Assembly (NCBI GenBank): GCA_947625005.1
Contig: CANQNA010000026.1
Location: 1-13,771, forward strand
Reading direction: 5' to 3'
DNA length: 13,771 bases
From: an uncultured Bacilli bacterium
GTDB lineage: Bacteria; Bacillota_I; Bacilli_A; RF39; UBA660
The notes under the pieces were generated by a model. The model saw only the letters and a program-made list of their open reading frames with translations. It made no database searches and was not told the DNA's origin. Within the stretch, counting starts at the first letter, position 1. Each line of letters begins with the position of its first letter. This document shows, piece after piece, positions 7,153 through 13,771 of the stretch. Made by a program: the position numbers and the translations under genes.

Positions 7153-8052
7153 TTACTCAAACCTCATATCAATCACACTTGAGAGAATTCCCATAATTAA
7201 TATTGCTCCCAAACAAGCAAATGAAGGATTTATTAAATAAAGAACAAACGATAATATTCCAGTTAAAATACCATAAATTATTTTACCTATTTTAGTATAA
7301 GAACTACTATTAGGAATAGTTGCCACATATATAAAAGAAAATAATATTCCATTTGTAAACAACATATTAAATATATTTGCTATATCATTTTTATAAATAC
7401 AATAACCTGTAATAAGAATTAAAAAGCTTATAATAGCATATAAGGATATTTCTTTTTTATAAATATTAGAAATCCATAAAATGATTAAAGATAAAATCAA
7501 AAAAGCAATACAAGTAGTATTAATTCCCCCACTACCTCTTCCAAATAAATAATCTATAGCATTTAAATTAAATACTTTACTTGATTCATAAATATTTAAA
7601 TAAGAAAATTTAAAAAATATATAGGACAATAAAATTATTATTAATGAAGTTAATGCAACAATATTTAAATTTTGCATTTTAATAAATTTAGAAACAAACA
7701 AACAAATGAAAGTAATAAGAAAAAATAAGAAAAAATTAGTGTTTATACTTGTTAAAGAGGCAATTAAGATACCATATATAATATGAAAAGAAGAAAACAA
7801 AGTATCTTTTAGATTATATTTTCTTTTTTTTATAACTTTTTCATAAATAATATTTACTAAGGATCCTATTAATCCTCCAGTTATGGTAATTATTAATGGT
7901 TTAAACATTTCTGTAAAATTAATATAATGATTTATATAAAGATAAATACCATTTTTATAAAAACCATAACCTATTAGAGGTAGTAGACTTAAAAAATAAA
8001 TTAAACTCATTTTTAAAATAGAATTATTACTTTTTATATAAATATCTTTCAT
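7153..8052 (-). CDS. rnfD: RnfD/NqrB-family membrane protein (divergent, short)
   Basis: 299 residues with about nine to ten membrane segments (14-32, 52-72, two within 85-123, 130-148, 180-196, 203-220, 229-246, 255-274, 277-296). Two family landmarks are visible: LFGRGSGGINTT (169-180), corresponding to the FLGNxGGSxGET loop of RnfD, and the C-terminal block VATIPNSSSYTKIGKIIYG, corresponding to MATDPVTSPxTxxGQxIFG. In RnfD a covalently bound FMN sits on the Thr of an S/T-G-A-T motif between membrane segments. Here that loop is very short and I see no such motif. RnfD normally belongs to the ion-pumping ferredoxin:NAD oxidoreductase complex in the cytoplasmic membrane. GGAGAG lies six bases before the ATG, which overlaps the rnfC stop as ATGA. 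Family membership is well supported, but activity as a standard flavoprotein is doubtful. Confidence 0.8.
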   Translation of the reverse strand: MKDIYIKSNNSILKMSLIYFLSLLPLIGYGFYKNGIYLYINHYINFTEMFKPLIITITGGLIGSLVNIIYEKVIKKRKYNLKDTLFSSFHIIYGILIASLTSINTNFFLFFLITFICLFVSKFIKMQNLNIVALTSLIIILLSYIFFKFSYLNIYESSKVFNLNAIDYLFGRGSGGINTTCIAFLILSLIILWISNIYKKEISLYAIISFLILITGYCIYKNDIANIFNMLFTNGILFSFIYVATIPNSSSYTKIGKIIYGILTGILSFVLYLINPSFACLGAILIMGILSSVIDMRFE

Positions 8053-9209
8053 TTTTTACTCTCCAATAAATTAATTTTAGATGGACAAAGGTATGCACAT
8101 AGTCCACATTTTAAACACTTTTCTTTATATCTTTCACTTTTTTTATCATTTTCTTCATGCATATATTTAGGATTAATATTAACAGGACAATTAGCATAAC
8201 AAATTCCACAATTTATACAATCTTTTTCTAAACGGTTTTCTTTATCTTCTATTAAGAAAATACTTCTAATTTCACTTGTTAGTACACAATTATCTTTTAT
8301 TTCATGACCTATTAATAAACCATTTACTACTATTTTATAATTATCACTCAAAAGTTCTACATTTTTGGCAATTAAATCTCGAATTAATACCCCTATTTTA
8401 GCATTTACAACTACCGGTTTTTTTACTAAATCTCCACTAATTGTTATTAATTTTTCACATAAAGGTTGTTTTCTTTTTAAAACTTCATAAATTGCCAATA
8501 CTTCTTCTATATTAAAATAAATAATTCCATTTTGACGCATTTTTTCATTAGTTAATTTTGGGATTAAAATTTCTTTTTTCCCTATAGGATAACGATCAGG
8601 CATTAGTTTAAGTTCAATATTAGGATAAGTCCCTATATTACTAATTAACATTTGAACATTTTCTGCATCACTATTTTTAATAGCCAAAAAACATTTATCA
8701 AGCTTTAAAATTTCAATTAAAGCATCTATACATTCTAATAGTTTATCAGCATATTTCTTTATCATATAACTATAATTTTCTTCGAATGGATCCATGTCAA
8801 TACCATTAACAATTAATGTTTTTCCTTCTATATCTCTTTTAGATGCATTAAATTTTAAAATTAACTCTTTTAATTCAGCTTCATTATATCTATCAATATA
8901 TTTTTTGGCTCCAACTCTTCTTTCACTTTTTTCCTTAAAATCATTTTCTATAACAATTGCATTTAATTCTTTATTTAAATAATTAGTTACTTTAGTTGCC
9001 CCAATTACAGTACCTGAAATAGAACTATAGTAATTATCTTCATCTTTATTTAAAATAACTGATCCTTTATAAACATTTTGATTATTTGTTATTTTAATCT
9101 TTTCTCCACCATTAATTGGAACATATATATAATCAGGATCTAAATATTCTTTTATTGTAGTATTTATTTGAAAATTTTTCTTTTTTTTAATTTGAGCAAT
9201 AGAGTTCAT
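8049..9209 (-). CDS. rnfC: RnfC-like iron-sulfur protein lacking the NADH/FMN loop
   Basis: 386 residues; canonical RnfC is about 440 or longer. In order: N-terminal barrel-sandwich region (about 25-90), a Rossmann-like core with VNGIDMDPFEENYSYMIK (134-151, the INGAECEPY... stretch of RnfC) and PDRYPIGKKEIL (204-215, the YPQGGEKQL stretch), an SLBB-type region (255-300, with SGDLVKKP), and two [4Fe-4S] motifs CxxCxxCxxxCP at Cys331/334/337/341 and Cys365/368/371/375. The G-x-GGAGFP loop that in RnfC precedes the core and binds NADH and FMN is missing: the core follows directly after a short linker (ELKELILKFNASKRD). In Rnf, RnfC is the peripheral subunit that delivers electrons to NAD. GGAGG lies six bases before the ATG. 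It is co-translated with the RnfD-like gene. Confidence 0.88.
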   Translation of the reverse strand: MNSIAQIKKKKNFQINTTIKEYLDPDYIYVPINGGEKIKITNNQNVYKGSVILNKDEDNYYSSISGTVIGATKVTNYLNKELNAIVIENDFKEKSERRVGAKKYIDRYNEAELKELILKFNASKRDIEGKTLIVNGIDMDPFEENYSYMIKKYADKLLECIDALIEILKLDKCFLAIKNSDAENVQMLISNIGTYPNIELKLMPDRYPIGKKEILIPKLTNEKMRQNGIIYFNIEEVLAIYEVLKRKQPLCEKLITISGDLVKKPVVVNAKIGVLIRDLIAKNVELLSDNYKIVVNGLLIGHEIKDNCVLTSEIRSIFLIEDKENRLEKDCINCGICYANCPVNINPKYMHEENDKKSERYKEKCLKCGLCAYLCPSKINLLESKK

Positions 9210-9226
9210 AACTAACCTCCATATTG

Positions 9227-9232
9227 ATTATA
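9227..9232 (-). promoter_or_regulatory. Possible -10 box of rnfC-rnfD
   Basis: A perfect TATAAT lies 17 bases upstream of the rnfC ATG, in the gap after the ATPase terminator. I find no convincing -35 at 16-18 bases, only T-rich sequence, so the promoter may be weak or need an activator. Predicted start near 9220, which would leave a very short leader containing the GGAGG. Confidence 0.4.
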
Positions 9233-9294
9233 CTATTTCTTAAAAAAAATTAAAAGAAGTAAGATTGTTTATCTAAAGAAAATCAGTATTTAAC

Positions 9295-9322
9295 AAAAAA
9301 GAAAAAACCTATAAAAGGCTTT
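9295..9322 (-). terminator. Intrinsic terminator after the DUF4143 ATPase
   Basis: On the minus strand AAAGCCT (9322-9316) pairs with AGGTTTT (9310-9304), with one G-U, around loop TTTAT. It is followed by TTTCTTTTTTG. The stem begins with the last two bases of the TAA stop. Confidence 0.75.
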
Positions 9323-10517
9323 ATTTCATCTCTAATAACCACTTAATTATATTCATGTGTTTTATACCTTCTCTAGAATAATCCTTATCATCTAAAGTTA
9401 AAACATACTTAGAGTTTTCGTCTGTTATTTCTTTAAATGCTCCAAATTCACGTTCTATAACCTCTTCATTTGTTAAATAATATGCAACTTGAATATATAT
9501 TTTTTTTGTATCTCTTTTCGCAATAAAATCTATTTCACCTTTATTTAATTTACCAATATAAACCTCATATCCTTTTGATATTAAATCATTATAAATAACA
9601 TTTTCTAAAGCAAAAGATTTATTAATTTCAAAATTATTATTTTTTATCTGAGCAATACCTAAATCTGTCATATAATATTTATTTAATGTTTTTAATACAG
9701 CCTTACCATGAATATCATAACGATATACTTTTTTAATAATTAATGCTTTACATAATGCATCAAGATACTTATATAATGTTTCTAAAGATATTTCCCTATT
9801 TTCATTTTTTAAATATTTGATTATATTTTTTGCCGAAAATTCTCTTCCAGTTGTATCAATTATATATTGTAAAATCAAATTAAACAAAATAGTATCTTTT
9901 AATCCTAATCTATCTACAACATCTCTTAAAATTATAGAATCAAATACACTATGAAGATATTGTTTTATGTTATCTTCATTTGTAAACTCTACTCTGTTAG
10001 GAAGACCTCCCCATTTTAAATAATCCCAAAAAGTTTCCATATCATAACCATCTTTTTTCGTTAAATTTATAAATTCTTGATATGACAAGGGATTAATATT
10101 AAATGTCACATAACGACCTGAAAGAATAGTAGAAAGTTCATCAGACAAAAGTTTAGAATTAGAACCTGTAATAAAAATACTAATATTATTTATAGAAGCA
10201 CGTAAAGAATTAATTACTTTTTCAAAATTATCTACATTTTGAACTTCATCTAATAACAAATAGTATATTTTATCATCGACAATTTTTTCTTTAATATATT
10301 TATTCAAATTTTTATATTCGAGTAATTTTTCAAATTCAATAAATTCAAAGTTTATATAAATAATATGGTCATCATTAACTTTCTTTTTTTTAAGCTCATC
10401 AATTATTTGATTTAATATAACTGACTTACCCGAACGACGAATACCTACCAATATTTTTATTAAATTACTATCATAAAAACCTCTAATTTTTTTTAAATAA
10501 TTTTCTCTTATTAACAT
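9321..10517 (-). CDS. AAA_14/DUF4143-family ATPase
   Basis: About 398 residues from the ATG at 10517. N-terminal AAA domain: Walker A GIRRSGKS (25-32), Walker B YYLLLDEVQN (85-94, D90 and E91), sensor-1-like IFITGSNSKLL (114-124), then SGRYVTFNINPLSYQEF, a hallmark of this family. A winged-helix-like middle (about 195-300) precedes a C-terminal PD-(D/E)xK-like fold with Glu305, EIDF (328-331) and IQV (342-344), where the catalytic Lys is absent. Members are widespread, variably present and of uncertain role; toxin-like or defence roles have been proposed without proof. The reading frame is open further upstream (to 10613), but that would overlap spoVS and pass through the promoter, so I reject it. 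The site before the chosen ATG is weak (GAGTTGA) and the leader is only about 13 bases. The gene is a self-contained unit with its own promoter and terminator. Confidence 0.88.
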   Translation of the reverse strand: MLIRENYLKKIRGFYDSNLIKILVGIRRSGKSVILNQIIDELKKKKVNDDHIIYINFEFIEFEKLLEYKNLNKYIKEKIVDDKIYYLLLDEVQNVDNFEKVINSLRASINNISIFITGSNSKLLSDELSTILSGRYVTFNINPLSYQEFINLTKKDGYDMETFWDYLKWGGLPNRVEFTNEDNIKQYLHSVFDSIILRDVVDRLGLKDTILFNLILQYIIDTTGREFSAKNIIKYLKNENREISLETLYKYLDALCKALIIKKVYRYDIHGKAVLKTLNKYYMTDLGIAQIKNNNFEINKSFALENVIYNDLISKGYEVYIGKLNKGEIDFIAKRDTKKIYIQVAYYLTNEEVIEREFGAFKEITDENSKYVLTLDDKDYSREGIKHMNIIKWLLEMK

Positions 10518-10536
10518 AAAAATCAACTCAATAATA

Positions 10537-10565
10537 ATTATACGTTTTTTTTTAATCCCTGTCAA
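10537..10565 (-). promoter_or_regulatory. Consensus promoter of the DUF4143 ATPase
   Basis: Perfect TTGACA (10565-10560), 17-base spacer containing a run of nine A, perfect TATAAT (10542-10537). Predicted start near 10530. Exact consensus hexamers with ideal spacing imply strong basal activity unless repressed. Confidence 0.85.
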
Positions 10566-10590
10566 GTTATTACACTTAAACGTAATAACT
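10565..10590. repeat. 9-bp palindrome abutting the -35, possible operator
   Basis: Arms AGTTATTAC (10565-10573) and GTAATAACT (10582-10590) are exact reverse complements separated by eight bases. One end overlaps the first base of the -35 box. It is not followed by a T-run on either strand, so an operator is more likely than a second terminator for spoVS. Confidence 0.55.
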
Positions 10591-10610
10591 AAAAAAAGCC
10601 TATAAGGCTT
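10591..10610 (-). terminator. Intrinsic terminator after spoVS
   Basis: On the minus strand AAGCCT (10610-10605) and AGGCTT (10601-10596) form a perfect six-pair stem with loop TAT, followed by five further T. The last codons of spoVS (GCC TTA TAG) form the hairpin. Confidence 0.75.
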
Positions 10611-10860
10611 CAATCACTAACTTAATTGCTGTTTTTTCTTCTCCATCAATTACTATATCAGAAAAAGCTGGAATTACTACTAAATTCTTCCCACTTGGAG
10701 CGAGAAATCCTCGAGCAATGCATATAGCTTTGATAGCTTGGTTTAGAGAACCTGCTCCTATCGTTTGAATTTCTACATTTCCATTATTTCGAAAAACATT
10801 GGCAATTGCCCCTGCAACTTTACTTGGATTACTCTTACTAGAGACTTTTAATATTTCCAT
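10600..10860 (-). CDS. spoVS: Stage V sporulation protein S
   Basis: 86 residues, the length of B. subtilis SpoVS, and nearly collinear with it: MEILKVSSKSNPSKVAGAI at the start, then EIQTIGAGSLNQAIKAI, ARGFLAPSG, IPAFSDI and IDGEEKTAIKL. SpoVS is a small Alba-like protein. In B. subtilis it affects septation and coat assembly in sporulation, but homologues also occur in non-spore-formers, so it does not prove sporulation here. I choose the second ATG (10860): AAAGGAA (10873-10867) directly abuts the first ATG (10866) and has normal six-base spacing only to the second, which also matches the known N-terminus. The gap from the methyltransferase is about 50 bases. I see a TATAGT (10886-10881) that might be a -10, without a good -35. 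Confidence 0.95.
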   Translation of the reverse strand: MEILKVSSKSNPSKVAGAIANVFRNNGNVEIQTIGAGSLNQAIKAICIARGFLAPSGKNLVVIPAFSDIVIDGEEKTAIKLVIEAL

Positions 10861-10866
10861 TTTCAT

Positions 10867-10873
10867 TTCCTTT
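10867..10873 (-). promoter_or_regulatory. Ribosome binding site that decides the spoVS start
   Basis: AAAGGAA immediately precedes ATGAAAATG. It touches the first ATG, too close for use, and lies six bases from the second, so the 86-residue product is favoured. Confidence 0.6.
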
Positions 10874-10897
10874 CTAATTAACTATATTTCATACAAG

Positions 10898-10925
10898 AAA
10901 AAAAATGAATATTAATTTTCATTTT
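10898..10925 (-). terminator. Weak AT-rich hairpin after the methyltransferase gene
   Basis: On the minus strand AAAATGAA (10925-10918) pairs perfectly with TTCATTTT (10909-10902) around an eight-base loop holding the TAA stop, followed by four more T. With only one G-C pair the stem is unstable, so termination is probably partial and spoVS may share the parE transcript. Confidence 0.45.
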
Positions 10926-11778
10926 CCCATCTTCCATAAATACCACAAGGTAAAATTAAATTAGAATTTTCCATACGTATTCCTAGTTCATCAGAAGAAA
11001 TTATTCCTTTATATTTTTTCCCTACAGTAAGATTCAAGATATTTTCTAAGATAGTTTTACTTAATCCTGTAGTATAAGAATTTATTAAAAATAATAAAGG
11101 TTCATCACTTAAAAGTTCAGTACATTTACTAACTAAATAATAAAGACTATCTTCAATATTCCAAACTTCTTTATTCGCTCCTCTTCCAAAAGAAGGAGGG
11201 TCCATTAAAATAATATCGTAAGTGTTCCCTCGTCTAATTTCTCTTTCTACAAATTTTACTACATCATCAACAATAAAACGAATAGGTTTATCTTCTAAAT
11301 GATTGGATTTTACATTCTCTTTAGCCCAATCAATCATCCCTCTTGATGAATCAACATGAACTACACTAGCCCCTTCAATTAATGAGGCCACAGAAGCTGC
11401 TCCAGTATAGGCAAATAAATTTAAAACTTTGACTTCTTTTTTAGAATTTCTTATTTTTTCTCTAATTAAATTCCAATTATAAGCTTGTTCAGGAAATAAC
11501 CCTGTGTGTTTAAATCCCATTAATTTTAAATTAAAAGTTAAATCTTGATAATGTATTTGCCAAGTATTAACATTTTTGTTTATTTCCCAATTTCCTCCTC
11601 CAGTTTTACTTCTATGATATAAAGCATCTACTTTATTCCATAAATTTTCATGTTGTTTATCATTCCAAATTATTTGGGGATCAGGTCGAGATAAAATTAC
11701 TCCATTCCAACTTTCTAATTTTAAACCTTTAGCCATATCTAAAATTTTATATTCTTTAAAATCTTCTACTAATTTCAT
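10912..11778 (-). CDS. Class I SAM-dependent methyltransferase, RlmI/RlmK-like
   Basis: 288 residues. The Rossmann core carries motif I VLNLFAYTGAAS (118-129), an acidic end of strand 2 at VVHVDSSRGMIDWAKEN (139-155, D143), a second acidic site FIVDD (168-172) and motif IV DIILMDPPSFGRG (188-200). DPPSFGRG and FAYTGA are typical of the RlmI/RlmK-type C-terminal methyltransferase domain (PF10672-like), which modifies 23S rRNA bases. The N-terminal about 90 residues are not a PUA domain, unlike RlmI, so the exact substrate is uncertain. FPEQAYNWNLI (95-105) lies before the core as in relatives. The TAG stop of parE is part of its AGGTGAG ribosome binding site, seven bases before the ATG, so the two are translationally coupled. 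An RNA base is the likely substrate, by family only. Confidence 0.85.
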   Translation of the reverse strand: MKLVEDFKEYKILDMAKGLKLESWNGVILSRPDPQIIWNDKQHENLWNKVDALYHRSKTGGGNWEINKNVNTWQIHYQDLTFNLKLMGFKHTGLFPEQAYNWNLIREKIRNSKKEVKVLNLFAYTGAASVASLIEGASVVHVDSSRGMIDWAKENVKSNHLEDKPIRFIVDDVVKFVEREIRRGNTYDIILMDPPSFGRGANKEVWNIEDSLYYLVSKCTELLSDEPLLFLINSYTTGLSKTILENILNLTVGKKYKGIISSDELGIRMENSNLILPCGIYGRWENEN

Positions 11779-11785
11779 TACTCAC

Positions 11786-13696
11786 CTATATTTGATAATC
11801 ATCTTCCAAAGAAAAGTCTACATTTTCATTAATCCATTCTTTTCTTGGTTCAACTACATCTCCCATTAATACACTTACTCTTTTTTCTGCAAGAGCGATA
11901 TCATTAATATTTACTTTTATTAAATTTCGAGTTTCAGGATTCATAGTAGTTTCCCAAAGAGGGACTGGATCCATTTCTCCTAAACCTTTAAATCTTTGAA
12001 TAGTGTATGTAGAATTACTTTTACCCTCAGTGAATTCTTTCAATTCTTCATCTGTCCAAAAGTATTCATGCTTTTTGTTGCTCAAATTTACTTTATATAA
12101 AGGAGGCATTGCAATATATAAATGTCCTTCTTCAATTAACGGTCTCATAAAACGGTAAAAGAAGGTTAAGAGCAGACATTGAATATGAGAACCATCATCA
12201 TCGGCATCTGTCATGATAATAACCTTATCATAATTAATATCTTTTATATTAAAATCTGCCCCAATTCCCGCACCTACACAATGAATTATGGTGTTGATTT
12301 CTTCATTTTTAAAAATATCATTGGTACTAGCACGTTCCGTATTTAAAATTTTTCCACGAAGAGGTAAAATACCTTGATATTTACGGTCTCTTCCTTTTTT
12401 AGCGGAACCTCCTGCAGATTGTCCTTCTACTAAAAATAATTCGTTAATTTTGGCATTTTTTTGTTGAGGAGGAGTTAATTTCCCACTTAAAGAACGAACT
12501 TCCCCTTTTTTCCCTTTACCGTTTCTCGCTTCTTCTCTAGCTTTTCTTGCTGCTTCTCTAGCAATTTTACTTTTTTGAGCTTTTTCTATAATTGATGAAG
12601 CAATTTTTTTATTTTCTTCTAAGTAAAATTTTAAATTATCATAAACTACAGTTTCTACAGCATTACGAGCTTCCGGTGTTCCTAGTTTACCTTTAGTTTG
12701 ACCTTCAAATTGTAATAAATTTTCTGGAATTTTTAAATTAATGACAGCGGTTAATCCTTCTCTAACGTCTGACCCATCAAAATTAGCTTCTTTCGCTTTT
12801 AATAATCCATTATTTCTCGCATAATCATTAAATACTTTAGTAATACCAGTTTTAAATCCAACTTCATGAGAACCACCATCAATAGTTTTAACATTATTAA
12901 CAAATGATAATAAATTTTCATTATAACTATCAGTATATTGTAAAGCAATTTCCACTTCAATATTATTTTTAACACCATTAATAGAAACTACATCATGAAG
13001 AACTTTTTTATCTTCATTAATATATTCAACAAAAGATTTTAATCCTTCATCATAATGATAAGTTATACTTTTTTCATCTTCAACGTCTTCTAATTCAATA
13101 GTTAAACCCTTTAATAAAAAAGCACTTTCTTGCATACGTTCACATAGTGTTGTAAAACTAAAATTGCAATTTTTAAAGATTTCAGCATTAGGTTTAAAAG
13201 TTACACTAGTTCCTGTTTTTTTTGTAGTACCAATTTCATGAAGAGGTTTGTCTACTTCTCCCCCATTTTTGAATTTAATATTACAAATTTTTCCATCACG
13301 GCAAATTGTAACATCCATCCATTCACTTAAAGCATTAACAACACTTGCACCTACTCCATGAAGTCCGCCACTTACTTTATAACCTGCTTCACTAAATTTA
13401 CCGCCAGCATGTAAAATAGTATATATAACTTCGGGAGTACTTTTACCACTAGAGTGCATTCCAATAGGAACTCCTCTACCATCATCAGTTACGGTTAAAC
13501 TATTATCTTTATTTATTCTTATTCTTATTTTACTACCATATCCATTAATAATTTCATCAATAGAATTATCGATAATTTCCCATGCTAAATGATGTAGACC
13601 TCTTTTATCAGTAGAGCCTATATACATACCAGGTCTTTTTCTAACAGCTTCTAGTCCCTCCAAAATTTTAATTGAGTTTTCATCATATTTAGCCAT
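11786..13696 (-). CDS. parE: DNA topoisomerase IV subunit B
   Basis: 636 residues, full length. GHKL ATPase domain: Glu40 and Asn44 in HLAWEIIDNSIDE, Asp71 in DDGRGVP, GGLHGVGASVVNALS (110-124), then the transducer with QTKGKLG (333-339, Lys335). TOPRIM: VEGQSAGGSAK (423-433) and DADDDGSHI (497-505), with metal ligands Glu424, Asp497, Asp499 and Asp501. C-terminal QRFKGLGEMDP (567-577). HIQ after DADxDGSH, NNVKTIDGGSHEVGF and GVGAGIGADF mark ParE rather than GyrB (which has HIR). With ParC it would decatenate daughter chromosomes, but parC does not follow. The residue after EG is Gln426 (codon CAA) where Asp is nearly universal; the matching position is a known quinolone resistance site in GyrB/ParE. 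AAAGGTGAT lies three bases before the ATG. Confidence 0.93.
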   Translation of the reverse strand: MAKYDENSIKILEGLEAVRKRPGMYIGSTDKRGLHHLAWEIIDNSIDEIINGYGSKIRIRINKDNSLTVTDDGRGVPIGMHSSGKSTPEVIYTILHAGGKFSEAGYKVSGGLHGVGASVVNALSEWMDVTICRDGKICNIKFKNGGEVDKPLHEIGTTKKTGTSVTFKPNAEIFKNCNFSFTTLCERMQESAFLLKGLTIELEDVEDEKSITYHYDEGLKSFVEYINEDKKVLHDVVSINGVKNNIEVEIALQYTDSYNENLLSFVNNVKTIDGGSHEVGFKTGITKVFNDYARNNGLLKAKEANFDGSDVREGLTAVINLKIPENLLQFEGQTKGKLGTPEARNAVETVVYDNLKFYLEENKKIASSIIEKAQKSKIAREAARKAREEARNGKGKKGEVRSLSGKLTPPQQKNAKINELFLVEGQSAGGSAKKGRDRKYQGILPLRGKILNTERASTNDIFKNEEINTIIHCVGAGIGADFNIKDINYDKVIIMTDADDDGSHIQCLLLTFFYRFMRPLIEEGHLYIAMPPLYKVNLSNKKHEYFWTDEELKEFTEGKSNSTYTIQRFKGLGEMDPVPLWETTMNPETRNLIKVNINDIALAEKRVSVLMGDVVEPRKEWINENVDFSLEDDYQI

Positions 13697-13711
13697 ATTA
13701 TCACCTTTTAA

Positions 13712-13740
13712 AATATATCATGAATTAAAAAAAAAGACAA
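13712..13740 (-). promoter_or_regulatory. Probable parE promoter
   Basis: TTGTCT (13740-13735, four of six), 17-base spacer, TATATT (13717-13712, five of six). The -35 lies in the right arm of the upstream terminator. Predicted start near 13705 would leave only the ribosome binding site ahead of the ATG. Confidence 0.55.
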
Positions 13741-13761
13741 ACTCACGTGTAAAGTTGTCTT
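13727..13761 (-). terminator. Intrinsic terminator of an unseen upstream gene
   Basis: On the minus strand AAGACAA (13761-13755) pairs with TTGTCTT (13740-13734) around a 14-base loop containing CACGTG. It ends in a run of nine T (13735-13727). In one frame the minus strand from 13771 reads AAA TTA AAG TAA, so a gene entering from the right could end at 13760, again at the foot of the stem; this is only inferred. Confidence 0.8.
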
Positions 13762-13771
13762 ACTTTAATTT

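Noticed and set aside
8049..8052. Possible Mycoplasma-type code (TGA as Trp), suggested by the very low GC
   Set aside because: rnfC ends at TGA within an ATGA overlap with the next gene, exactly after the second [4Fe-4S] motif where RnfC proteins end, and Trp codons seen elsewhere are TGG.
8794..8982. Plus-strand open frame of 62 codons inside rnfC
   Set aside because: It is antisense to a clear RnfC-like protein, low complexity, and has no supporting signals.
10561..10590. Second terminator for spoVS formed by the 9-bp palindrome
   Set aside because: No T-run follows on the minus strand (the sequence goes straight into TTGACAGGG); a better terminator is already present at 10591-10610.
10518..10613. 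N-terminal extension of the DUF4143 ATPase by 32 residues
   Set aside because: It would run through the spoVS terminator, the palindrome and the consensus promoter and overlap spoVS. The family N-terminus starts at the downstream Met.
11786..13696. GyrB instead of ParE
   Set aside because: HIQ after the DADxDGSH motif, the TIDGGSHEVGF stretch and the GVGAGIGADF segment match ParE; no gyrA or replication-origin genes are beside it.
1..13771. CRISPR array, tRNA/rRNA, insertion sequence, attachment site
   Set aside because: I found no regularly spaced repeats, no tRNA-like cloverleaf, no transposase or integrase motif and no flanking direct repeats; genes are close-packed on one strand.

Overview
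The window looks like a chromosomal segment of a very AT-rich Gram-positive bacterium (Bacillota; a gut Erysipelotrichia- or RF39-like member of the Bacilli is my best guess). This rests on strong AT bias (by eye under 30% GC), AGGAGG-type ribosome binding sites, sigma-A-like promoters, a SpoVS homologue, a Gram-positive-type ParE and a type VII secretion (T7SSb-like) ATPase. TGA is used as a stop (rnfC ends in TGA inside an ATGA overlap with rnfD) and tryptophan is TGG, so the standard bacterial code applies and this is not a Mycoplasma-type genome. Every gene lies on the minus strand, so transcription runs from high to low coordinates.

Right part (13771 to 10600), housekeeping: a terminator of an unseen upstream gene, then parE (topoisomerase IV subunit B, with Gln in place of the usual Asp of the EGDSA motif), a tightly coupled class I SAM-dependent methyltransferase (RlmI/RlmK-like), and spoVS. 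No parC follows parE.

Middle (10565 to 7153): a free-standing AAA/DUF4143 ATPase with its own consensus promoter, an adjoining palindrome and its own terminator; then an RnfC-like/RnfD-like pair overlapping by ATGA. Both Rnf proteins appear to lack their flavin-site signatures, and the other Rnf subunits do not follow.

Left part (7122 to 87), a compact type VII secretion locus. A near-perfect promoter drives two WXG100 proteins, a third WXG100-like protein without the Trp, a 230-residue WXG-like protein with a glycine-rich hydrophobic C-terminal domain (candidate secreted effector), and a small helical protein of unknown role. A terminator follows, then a second promoter drives essC (FtsK/SpoIIIE motor) and a YukD/EsaB ubiquitin-like gene. 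The membrane partners EssA, EssB/YukC and EsaA/YueB are not in the window, so this is either a split locus or a reduced version of the system. The layout suggests substrates made in excess over the motor.

A pattern runs through the whole window: at all five gene ends where I see a terminator, the stop codon lies inside or at the base of the hairpin. There is no gene-free stretch over 300 bases, and I see no tRNA, rRNA, CRISPR array or insertion sequence.
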